Notes under the pieces: model-generated | The model's database searches: none | What the model was told of the DNA's origin: nothing | What the model saw: only the letters and a program-made list of their open reading frames with translations | In this document: piece after piece, positions 38,401 to 50,400 of the stretch | Position numbering within the stretch: position 1 is the first letter of the stretch | Layout of the letters: each line of letters begins with the position of its first letter | Program-made: the position numbers and the translations under genes | Assembly (NCBI GenBank): GCA_000149265.1 | Contig: CH002893.1 | Span: 508,538 to 572,537 of the forward strand | Direction of reading: 5' to 3' | Source of the DNA: Ciona savignyi | Lineage: Eukaryota > Chordata > Ascidiacea > Phlebobranchia > Cionidae | DNA: 64,000 nt

Positions 38401-41400
38401 GCTAGTTTCGGTTCGGCTAACGAATCTAACCGACCGGACAACCGCATATTTATTTAAAATTACATAATTAATAAACCGGGCGTTGCAGACAATAAAACAG
38501 ACTTGTTAATGAAAGGTTGTTATTCTCACTTTGGAAACCTTGCCATATAAATAAAAAACTATGATATTTCAAATTCGAGATTATTAGGAACAATTCCTCC
38601 TACCTCGACGTTAACACCTCATCTTTATCGGGAGTCAGTCGAGTTAGCGCGCTCACGGCAGCATAATCGAACCCCCAAAGGTAAATGTTGCTGTCTTCCG
38701 ACGCAAGGACCAGAAGATCAAGATGTTCCACGTAGAGACATCGGAGAAGAGAGGACTTGGATCTGAAGATGTGTTTGTGTTGGTGGCCATCATTCAACGT
38801 TTAGGGATATTTGTTGATTAATTATCGTGGAAATTATTATTCGTTTAGAACTTCAGGGACACTGACCGACATAACTGGTCGCTAGCTAGACGGTTGTGTC
38901 CTTGGGCAAGGCACTTTGCGGACATTGCCTCAACCCAGCGGATTAATGGGTTCTACCAAATTGAAGGAACGTGTCTATCATATACAATTTACTGCAATAG
39001 CTCCGCTAACCCGACTGTGGGCGCGAGGTGATCTGACGATTGCCCGTGTGTTAACCCACTTGGTTTTCCCATTCACGGCGGTAAACATTAATATCGTTTC
39101 CTATGCTTATTGTGTTAAAGGTGGTTGTGTTAAAGCATGAATACAAAATATAGCAATGAAACGGGTTCTTATTTTTAAAATAAGTCACAACATAGTATAG
39201 CGCCCTTAATATCCCTTCGTTTTAACACTGTTTGGTCCATTTTGTTCGCTTATTACACAAAACACATGTTAGATGCTCTGTGTTTAGGAGATAACAGGAA
39301 AAGGGTTTCCTTTTCTTACACTGCTGGTGTCCAGATTATACGGGATATAGAAGAGATCACCAAACAGTAGTTGCGTATGTTAGTAACTGTCCTCTATGCT
39401 TTTTCACGCCAATAGTCACGTACGTTTACGCGAAGGGAATTGACACAATGTACATAACCTAACATTCTGTATATTTCATTATATGCGGACATATAATAAC
39501 ATACATCGTTCCCTAACCTTTCGATAGAAAATATTAATAGCCCGAATAACATATTAATATTGACAATGTCCATTAATCAATATTCAAATATGCTTCACAT
39601 ACTGCCCTAAAACGTAAAAACCATTAGACCCATATGGTTAAAACCGCTAATTTTCCTTTAGTATTTTAACATATCAAATTTTTAACTTTTATGAATTTAG
39701 CACCTTTTTCGTGTATAGCGACGTTAAAGCAATTGTGAATTTATTTTTTAAAATATACATGTGAGTTCATTGTAAGCGTTTTGTTTGGTTGCGTCCTTAA
39801 TTTATACAACCGTGTGTGCAATATTACATGTTCTTATAACATTCTGTATCAAATAGTATAATCTGCACGGCGTATTTTGAAAGAAATTTAGAAACACAAA
39901 ATCGAAGCGCATGAAAACAAGCGCTCCTTTATTATTTCCACGAAAACCTTACAAGGTAAGTGAAGAAATAATTGGCAGTTCGGGTTTTCGTGGAACTCCC
40001 CGTATAATCGTGGATCGTAAAGTTGCCATTGTTGCGTAGAAGCTTGATGCATTAATTGCACGCAATCAATAACAACACGTAAGAAGTACAGCGGTGACAA
40101 GTTTTTTTTAAACTCGCTGGTAGATAAATCATTTCGATTAACAAACACACCAACTATACATTCTCCGTGTTATTTGCAGTTACATAGCAAGAGCATCACC
40201 GTAATCTTGCATACTCAATACAAACAATTTAAAAACAATATTTTTAAAATTTCATTTAGTTAATTCGACCCTACACATAACACTAAATGTAAAATTGTTT
40301 TGAATCAGTGTCGACACACGGCATGTTCGGCGTTTAATACTTGGGAAAACAAAATGGCGGCCATGCAACTATCGTTGGTTCGCTGTAACGAGATGATTTT
40401 AAGCTCAAGTTTAAAGCAGAGAAAGAGGAAAGAAGGAAAACTGCTTAGTAAAATTAGGAAAAGTAATTTTAACCCTGCCCTAAAACACTAATCTTAACCC
40501 CAGAACTAACCCTAGTTTTAACCCCATGTTTGAAACCCTAATGCGCTAATCTTTATTTTAGTGTGCAGTTTCCCTTCTTCCGCTTTCCATCATTTTAGTT
40601 TTCACGCAAATTTTATGGGGCTGTTAAGGTTTGTACGTTATTCAACAATATCATGTGTAGGTCACAGTTTGGCGCTGGTTTAATGTTAAGTGTGTGAAGC
40701 TAGTAATATCCAGCAGCAATTAAGGTGAAGGCTCGAACTAGCAAACACTTGGATTGATTCTAATTCGCGTCTGTACTGCGTTTCCTGCACTTCGGGTGCT
40801 GCGCGCGCGAGTTTGCATACAAACAGGCTCCAAAAACCGCTGGATTTCGTACAACGATTCGTGCGGGTACTCAAATGCGCTAAGCTTGTTTGCGCAGTGC
40901 TGCGTGGCTGTACGAGTGAGAACGAAATAGTCTGGTTGGAAGATTAGCCTGGTGAACCGTCTTCTGCATCCGCTTCTGACGTCACAATATGCCCAGTGCG
41001 GTTTCAATAGACCGGTGGACATCATTGCCACGATGCATAAAATACGTTTAAAGATAAAACTAAACCAAAATTGATTGTTTTTGGTTTAAAAACAAAAACA
41101 TCCCATATAGAGTCCATCAAACACATCACAGTATTCACAGTTAGTATTAGCATTACTATATTTCGCGCACACATAAACCTTTAACAAAAACAAAATACAA
41201 TTCAAAGAATATAGAACGCACATGTACGAAGATTTTGAATAAGGTTTTTGCATAAAGCTTTTGTATGAAGGTTTTGTATAAATTTTGTGTGAAGTTTTTA
41301 AACAAAATAATCAACAAATTACCAAGAAAAAACTGCAATTTCACTGGACACAGCACGATTGGTCAAGTCAACAGACCTCGCACGACCAAGCGATTATATG

Positions 41401-44400
41401 CTTGGCCTATTTTACAAGATCTTGGTCGTCCAGATTAACAGTTGGAGTGGGGAAATCTTATTCAAGCGGATTGCCCGCTCCTAATTTGTATTGTTGACTG
41501 AAGCGTTCAAACTAAGGACTCCGTTTATTGGGCGAACAGAAAATATGAAGTAGAATAAAAATACTGACTAATATTAAAAGAAAACATTTATCATTGTAAT
41601 ATAAAAAATGTAAATGTTTTTGCTCTAAAATGTTAAAAATAAATGTTATAAATAAAGCATTTAATGCTTTTTTTGTAGTCTGCCAATACCACTATACCAG
41701 ATAACACGAAAACACGTCATTTTACCAAATGTTATTTTCAATTCTCTGCTTTTAATTTGACATTGTTCAATCTGACTGAACAAAATAATGCTCATCTCAT
41801 TGTTGCAGTGAAAAGTGCCAATAAATTCCGCTGCAAAATTACACTAGTACATCTTAAAGTATACACATATGTGTATATGCGTGACAGGTTATACTTTGAA
41901 ACATATATAACTTGTACGACCGTTATCTATGTTACACACTGCCCTTATAATATTGTACAGTTGATTCTGCAGCAACTGTTAAGGAAAATCAAGGGTTTTC
42001 TGAAATGTCAAAACAAAACGATTCCTTTTATCATTTTTGTTTATATTAAGCAAAATACCAGCGGATAGTTGTAAGAAATCATCGCCGGATATACGTATGA
42101 TACAACCATATTTATATAAGCGCTAGGAGACTGACTATATTCGTGCCAGATCTAGGCTTGTTTAAACTGTTACAAAAATGCATGTAATTTGTGAAAGACT
42201 AAACGTGTTTTTGATGTTGTCATGCGAATGAAGATGTTTTAATTTTAGTTTTGTATAATTGCGTTGGAAAACTTTCAAAGGCAATAATGAAGTTCGTAAT
42301 GAGATATAGAAACTAAAAAGCCAACTTGGCGCATTCATGCAGCGAGGCTACAACTCAATTTCTTTGGCTAGAGGATGGACAATAGAAACGATACGGGATG
42401 GTTACGGGATAATCGCCGGTGCGGGCGTTCGGGAACCGTCTAAAACGTCGCCTTCTTCGCCGCTCGAGCCGTTCGGCAGAAATCAAACGTCGCGTGCGAT
42501 AAACCGTTGTTTGTCCTGCATCCTGCCAATCAAGCGTCTGCAGCCAGAATGAGGGACTGGCGGTATAAGAAGCCTCAGCTCCAAGCCATGACATCATTCA
42601 ATCGTCATCTCATCAAGCAGTAGCATCAGGTGATCAGTACAAGTATAGACTTCAGTATCTTCGGTTGGAAAGGACAGAAGAATAGAGTTTCGATCAAGTA
42701 GGACAATAGTGAATATTTTTTCCTCGATATGATAAGAAACTAGGGATTTTTTTTGCTCATGTTTAGAAAATTGCAGTCATTTTAACATCGGCGTGTTAAT
42801 ATTGCGCCGAAAGCACCTTTATAAAATGGGGGCATTGATAGGCGAGAACAGACTTAACAGAGGCGTATTATCACAGCAGCAGTCGTTTCCTGCCAAAAAT
42901 CGGTCGCACATCCTGACTATCTGCGCCACTATATGGAACTTACTAATGAACAGGCTTGCGAGCGGCTTAGCAGTCGAGGTTTCGTTCGGCTGCTGGCTCG
43001 ACCGTATAACTAGCCTGTCGTCAGTACATTCCGTACAGTGCGTGGGGTATTTCACAGTTTATGCCGACCATAGATGGTAGATCAGCGTCCAACACACTAT
43101 AGATAGATAGAGTAACAGCAGTGGCCCCAATTAGCAACGGAAATGAAAATAGCGCATATCATATAAACAGTAATTGTTGTGACGCACGAAACTAACGACA
43201 CCGGTGCGATCTGCGACTGACAGGCAGATGTGACGTAAATGCAGTCGATTGACACGTCACATTGCGTTTTGTTAGGACATTGTTGCCGTTACGTTTTCCC
43301 CGAAGGCAGCAGGATACGACGAGCGTCCACATTTCAGTCAGGGATGCGTTAGCTTAGGTAGGTTAGTGTTTTCATGAGCATAACTAAGAGAGATTTGACC
43401 AGGCCAGCCACGTTCAGTGTCCAACATTTCAGTCCTGACGTAATCGCGCCACATTGTGACCTAGTTCGTTTCTCGGTCATCGCGTCACGCCCCGAGCTAT
43501 CCCATTGTTTCAATTCCAGAATTGAGGTCAGTGAGCATTGTTAGGCGGACGCAAGGCAGATTAGAGTAATTTTTAATTGCTGCCTTCAAAGACGAGAACT
43601 TATTCGATGTGATCGGAGCGCGGGAATGTGATTTTAAAGGGTTTCTTTCAAGTCGTGACCGCGTTTACGACCCATTGTTATCAAATCGCTGCAAGCAAAG
43701 AATTATTAATCAATTTTATTTCGGACGTCGCTATACATGAAACTTCTTCGGAACAGGCCGGTATTAACATTCTGTTAAAATGTAGCCGGCCTTTTTCAGA
43801 CGTTTCTCGTGTGCTTCGTTATTATCCTCATAGTTTGCAGTGCCGCATCGTGAGCAGTTTTTTATGAATGGCCGTGGGAACTTGCGTAAATGACGTAATC
43901 CACGCATGCGTGACTAAAGCCGGCTGGCGCTCGGAACTTTCCAAGGAACAGGCTTGCGTTGCGCGTAGCCTGTTGTTGGGAATTCCCATACGCACGCCGC
44001 GCACGAGCTTCAGATTTACTGTGACAGTTTCTTCCCAGCAAGAGACCACTTCCCGCGATTCGACGTATGAACTTTCCCAGGAATAAGTCTTTGAGTGACG
44101 TCAGACTTACCCTGGGGAGTTCTCGCGTCGTGTTGCGTCATCACCACGTCAGCAACTACGTCATAGATAGCACTGTGATGTCGGAACATGGTTGGAACGG
44201 GCTGTGAGTTCAGTCCGTTGCGCGATGCTCCTAATTCAATGTGCCACCATCGGCAACAATAACAAGTTAACTAATACAAAGCGATATTGCTAATCAGCTT
44301 TGGCTAAAATGAACTTTACCACGAAAAGGTCTGTCGAAACACGCCACAGACGTTTCAGGTAGTTCACATGGGCTGAAAGCACCTCCGACTGCAATGACTC

Positions 44401-47400
44401 CCATTCAAAGCGGTGAGAGGTTTTTGAACTTTCTAAGGAATAGGTTTGCGCTGTTGGGATAACCTACTTCTCGAAAGTCAACATTCCTCGCCGCCCAACC
44501 ACGACCTTTAAAGGAAAACGAGGCCAGTCGCTTGTATGAAACTTCGCTGGAACAGGCCGGATTCCGACCGTACTGTTCACGAAGTTTTTCGCGAGTCTGG
44601 TCACAAACATCATATGACCTTCATGTCCACATTAAGAGCGTTTCACCACGTTTTACCACGGCTCTGGTACTTGCAGGAACTTCCCAAGGAACAGGCTCGT
44701 CTTTAACAGCCTGTACCCGGGCATTCCGAAAGGTTCTGAGCGCAGTCCGCTATAGAATATGGCAGACATTCCCAGAATACACAGCCATTGGCGTCGAAGT
44801 TTAGGAACATTCTGTGGAACGGGCTGGCTTAACCGGATTCAAACGGTGACGCTTTCCAGCTTTTCCGCAGCGTTCCGAAAATTCGACGATCGCTTTCCGC
44901 AAACCACAGCAACAAATAAACAATCAGCATTCAACACTTACGTTTTGTAAAGTGACGACGGAGCGACCAAGGCTTTATTAAATGCGTAATGCGTCTGCGC
45001 ATCGTTGTTATTACGCGGGCTACGGATGGTTGTAGTTTGTTTCTCCCCACGACCAAGTTCCTTCAGCACGGAATCCAGTTTGTCGTTGCATTCCTTTCTA
45101 GGAAGTAGCTCCATGCTGCAGAAGTAGATCCTTCATAATTAGCTTCGCCGATATTTTAGTTTTCGATGAAGCCACATTAAGCTATATTTGTTTGTAATTA
45201 CTTCAACGGTCAAAGTATAGCTACACGAGTAGAATATATTGGAATGTGGCACTTAATATGGTTTGTTTTCAAGCAAAACTAGCCATGTTAGGCGTGTTAA
45301 CTGCATAAGTAGAATATATTCGAATGTGACACTTAATGTGTTTTTTTTTCACGCAAAACCATCCATGTTAGGTACGGTAATGTTAAAAAAACGTTTCTAC
45401 TGTTCGTAGAATATATTGGAATGTGACACTTATGGTTTGTTTTCAAGCAAAATCAGCCATGTTAAGCGTGGTAATGTTAAAAAAACGTATCGGGACGACT
45501 TGTTCGTCACCGATATCTAACAAAAACCTCTCACCTGTACATGAAATGGCTGGACTGCAATCTCTCCCATTTATACACCGTGCCCCCAGTACCACCACTA
45601 AACAACAGCATCGGTACTTTCCGTGCTGCAATGAGAAACGTTAACGCCCCCGCGACGAGTGGTAAAACAACCGACTCACTGTATGCTAAGCTCTCGATGG
45701 TGTGTTTGCTCTTAAGGGCAGTGATACAGCCGGAGCTGTTAAACTTCCACACGATAATATGTCGTCGATTGGTCGTCGCTTTAAAAAAAATCTCAAATTA
45801 GTTGGTTAGTGTTTAGGGTTAGAGTTTCAAGCGAACGATTCAAGCGATCCGGTAGTAATTATTCGGTGCAATATAGCGAACAAACTAAACCATATTGTGA
45901 GAATGCTTTAATATGAACGTAAGACATTTTACAAGTCACAGACATTTGTTGAGTTTTTAGAGCGAAGCAGAAAGAGCACAATAAGCTATTCAAGTGATGA
46001 ACTTTACCATGAAAATGCCTGTATAAAATGAGCGCAGGCCTTTTCATGAAGTTCCCCAAATGCAATAGCCCCTACATCCAAAACAAACTTTTTTTTCATA
46101 CTTTTTTTACCGAGCCAAGTTTTGAATCTATGGTGGGCTAGTTACTCGGACCGTTTTTGTGTAGGAGTAGGTATATTTATTAGCCGCGTTAACCATTCAG
46201 CCACACGACCGTACCCATCCAGAACAAACTCACCAACTACTATTTGACCCGAATCAGGGTTGAACTAACTAACTCACCAACTATTTGGCCCGAATCAGGG
46301 TTATGTCTGAGTTTCAGCAATCTGTATTTGTTTCCTTCGTCCGAGTTGGGTTGAAACGTTGGCAGGAATTCCGATACCTTAGACGTGATTTCTTAATTTA
46401 AATATTAAGCGACAGCAAAAAATAATCATAAGAGCAGAAAGAATATTACTATGTGTCTGGATAGCTTAATCGGTAAGAAAAGTTGTTTGTAGTTAGCCGA
46501 AAGTTTGTAAGATCGAAACTGGCCGCTCTGCCTTGACAAGTGTTGCACTTGAAACTTTTTAGTGGAATTTTATTTTTTGGGTTTTTCTTTTTCTACTGTG
46601 GCCAAAATTTGATAAATTATTTTTTTAGACGTGTTCAAACGACTGTCGTTTTGCCGTTTTTTCCCGTTTTTCATTTTTTTATCAACGGTTCCGCTTCGTG
46701 TTTTCATCGCGGAAACAAAAAATAAACTAAACTAGCTAGATGGCAGTACTGTAAAGATTTACAATCCGTACGGAAGAGAGAATTTTTCAAATAAAAATCC
46801 AATGCTACCAATTAAAATAACGCATGATTATTCTTGTAAGAAGGAACTATAAACCTTTTCTTTCAACTGCAATTAGCAATCGCGGGCTAAGCATGTAACC
46901 TTAAGTTTTTTCGTCCTAGTTCAAACCTTGACGTGCGCACGCGTTCAACTCATTAGTCATAATAATGACAAGAATAAATCATTATTTTTGTACGTAATGC
47001 ATTGTTGGGTCTGTACTTTAGTCTTACTTATTAGTCTGGTGGATTATTTCGTCGGTTTTCACCCTAAGGGTTACAGATTCGAAACTAGTGGCCAACTAGT
47101 CGGTTGTATCCTTGGGCAGGGCACTTAGCGGACTTTGACTGAACCCAATGGATTATTGGGTTCTATTACATTTAACGAACTTGTGAATCATACACAACGC
47201 ATTGCAATAGCTATACGGTAACCCGACGATGGGCGCGAGGTAATCTAACGATTGCCCGTGTGTTAACCCCTTGGTTTTCCCATTCACGGGGATAAACATT
47301 AAACATGTCCTATCCTATCCTTTAACTAAATTCATTTTGAAAATAATACCAAGTTAGGCCTCTATTCGCATAGTGTTCAAAGCGCGTATACATATTCGCG

Positions 47401-50400
47401 GAATTCTAATTTCCAGACGCGTGCATACAGCCGTCGGTATATGCGAGTAACGCGACTTAATGGTTTATGTTGGGAATATGCAACCCGAGAGTATTAATTC
47501 TAGGAAATTTAACTGATAACGCAATCATAAGTTAACCAGCTACCAGTGGAAATTGTTAAATTAAAGAACCGCTATATTGGTCCGACAGATTAATCTACTG
47601 GTTAAGTGCGTCTGCGTCGCTTTTCCGCCAAAGGGTTGCAGGTTCGAAACTGATCGCTAGCTAGTCAGTTTTGTACTTATGCAAGACACTCGGACATTGT
47701 CTGAACCCAGCGGCTTAATGGGTTTTATTTAATTAAAGGAGCGTGTGAATTGTACATAACACACTGCAATAGCTCCGCTAACCCGACGGTGGGCGCAATG
47801 AAGATCTGACGATTGCCCGTGTGTTAAACCCTTTTGTTTTCCCATTAACCGGTATAAACAAGAATGTCCTATCCTACCGATAAATCGACATACGTTTTCT
47901 CCTGCTTTAGGGTCGTACAATGTTGCATGTGGCGCGGAGGCAGCGATCCAAACTACCTTTGCGCGAGGAATGTAACATAAACTTGTTATCGAGTTTAGAA
48001 ATGCCGTCTCCAGACGATGACGCAATTGCCCGTCTTGCGACCAAACTTTTACGCTTCTATCAAATGAACCAGTAATCAACCTGTAAAAAATGTCAATACC
48101 GTTGGGGTCCAGGTACAAACCATTCATCATGATTCCAATGCAGTATTATTGGTTCTCCAAGGACGTTAATTAAGCTATTTGTTTTTCATATAAAGCAGGA
48201 GTCGGCAACCTGCGGCTCTTTTAATCTTCTAATTCGGCTCTTAATAATTTTATTGCTACTGTAGCGAGCACCTAATAAGTATAGTAACCATACATAAGTA
48301 AAACAAACAGAAGAATGATCGCCTCTTTATCTTACACAGTGTGGTTAATTGCGAAACACACATTATAGTGCGAAAATATTATTTGTTTTAATGCTCCTAG
48401 TGATTTTTATTAGGTGCAATATCGATAAAAATGACAATGAAGTGCAAAAGGTTGTCGAGCCCTTATATAAAGAGTCAAAGAGAACAAATTAAAACACAAT
48501 TTTTTTAATGCAGTTCCAAAAACCCTAAAACTCTTCTTACTGTTTAAATATATAGAAAATCTTAAATTTAATGTAATACTGCACATTTCCATGGTTGGGA
48601 TAAGAAATAGATCTTACCTATAAAACTGTATACCTAAATAATTGGTACTCCAGAAAAAATACTAAATGTAAACAGATATGCATGTGAGCTTATTTAAACC
48701 ATAAAATTGGTGCTGCATTACATTAATTGTCAACAACAGATTAGTCTGGTGGTTATGTGCGTTGTCTATCAACCGAAGGGTTGCCGGTACAAAATTGGTC
48801 GCTAGCTAGTCAGTTGTGTTCTTGGGCAAGGCACTTAACGGACATTGCCTTAACCCAGCGGATTAATGGGTTGTACTTAATTGAAGGAACCGGTGAATTA
48901 TACACAACACATTACAGTAGCTCTGGTCACCCGACGGTGGGCGCGAGGTAATCTGACGATTGCCCGTGTGTTAAACCCTTGGTATTCCCATTCACAAGGA
49001 TAAAGATGAATATCCTATCCTAACAAAGTTATCCCATACCAATAAATTGTTTATTGAATAAATTTTGTATTGAAAATAAAACACCATTTTTCCTGCTAAA
49101 CTAACATTTGTCTCATTAAAAAAGTTGCACAGAACCAAATTAGTAAGCAAATTTATCCCATGCTGGGCAACTTCGCTAGTCTGCGGGCCAAATGTGGAAA
49201 AATGAAGTTCTTGGTGTGCCGGATTATCACATAAATAGTATTTAATATCTTGGTATAGAAAAATCATTAAATGTGAACTGATATGCATATAAGCCTATGT
49301 TTAGATTTCAGGGTATGTTTAGATACAATCTGCGGGCCGGTCAAATTCCTTTAAGGGCGGAACTTGGCCCACGGGCCGTATGTTGCCCATGCCTGCATAT
49401 TATACAATCTATTTGTATATTCCTTAGGTTTACTTTAGAAATACATAAGCAGCATTTATGTGCAAAAACATATTTTAAGCAAATACCATGTGTTATTCTC
49501 ATTATCTTTCACCAAAATCATGGAGTTAATACCAGCTTCATGGGCTCTGCTGATAGTATGGATGAGATCTAGACCTTTTGTTCCCGGGTACAATGTTGTG
49601 TCATAAATGTGGAATTTACCATCATATCTGTCGAAAGACCGGCAAAAATATTATTTATATTTTAGTTAATTTCTAATTTGACTTGGGCTAAGATAGTTAT
49701 CCAATACATACTGGTAATTTATGAAATGTTTATATTATTTTTATGAAAAGTGCAATTGGGCAAATTTAATATATTTTTTCATACTGGTATATTTATTACC
49801 AGTAAGTCTTGTGTTTTAATTTTATTTTTTATTTTTTTGTGTAAATTCATAAATCAAGGGACACCGGGAAAATGGATAACCAAGAATGGCTAATAATAAA
49901 TAAAAATCCAGATTAATTTGACTAAAAAGTAAACAGCTAGTTTAAAACAACTCACAAACTAAAACTAACCAACATTTCTCCAAATTTAGGGGTTTAATTA
50001 CTGAGGATTTAAGTAAATGTATGGTTATATTCGACTGATTAGTCTGGTGGATTGTTGCGTAGCTTTTTAACCGAAAGGTTTAAGGTTCGAAACTGGTCAC
50101 CAGCTAGTCAGTTGTGCTCTTGGGCGAAGCACTAAACAGACATTGCCCAAACCCAGCAGATTAATGGGTTCTACTAAATTGAAGGAACGTCTTAATCATA
50201 CACAACGCACTTCAGTATATAGGGTAACCCGATGGTGGGCGCGAGGTAATATGACGATTGCCCATGTGTTAACACCCTTGGTTTTTCCATTCACAGGGAT
50301 AAACATAAATATCCTATCCTATCCTCATAATACATGTTATACATAAAATAAAGAGAGATTCCATCAGTAACGAAATACGAATTTCATCTTGGTAAGACAT

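Larger units (their letters stand above)
42300..45110. other. CpG-rich island in the long WD40 intron
   Basis: Visibly richer in C, G and CpG than the AT-rich flanks, with many TGACGT words. It contains the hairpin cluster annotated below. Short frames inside (42337-42552, 42793-43080) show no recognisable protein. It may be the transcribed region of a non-coding RNA. Confidence 0.6.

Noticed and set aside
39888..40148. 86-codon frame on the minus strand inside the large WD40 intron
   Set aside because: It reads somewhat protein-like and has a GTAAGG donor candidate, but the exons on either side join in phase without it and no convincing acceptor precedes it.
42337..43080. Two + frames of 71 and 95 codons in the CpG-rich island
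   Set aside because: Similar-sized frames are open on the opposite strand, as expected from high GC; no domains or splice structure.
44069..44840. Interpreting the repeated GAANNTTCNNNNGAA motif only as heat-shock or STAT-type binding sites
   Set aside because: The spacing of the second gap (4 nt) does not fit canonical heat-shock elements, and the paired 3' arms are better explained by RNA hairpins. Kept as a secondary possibility.
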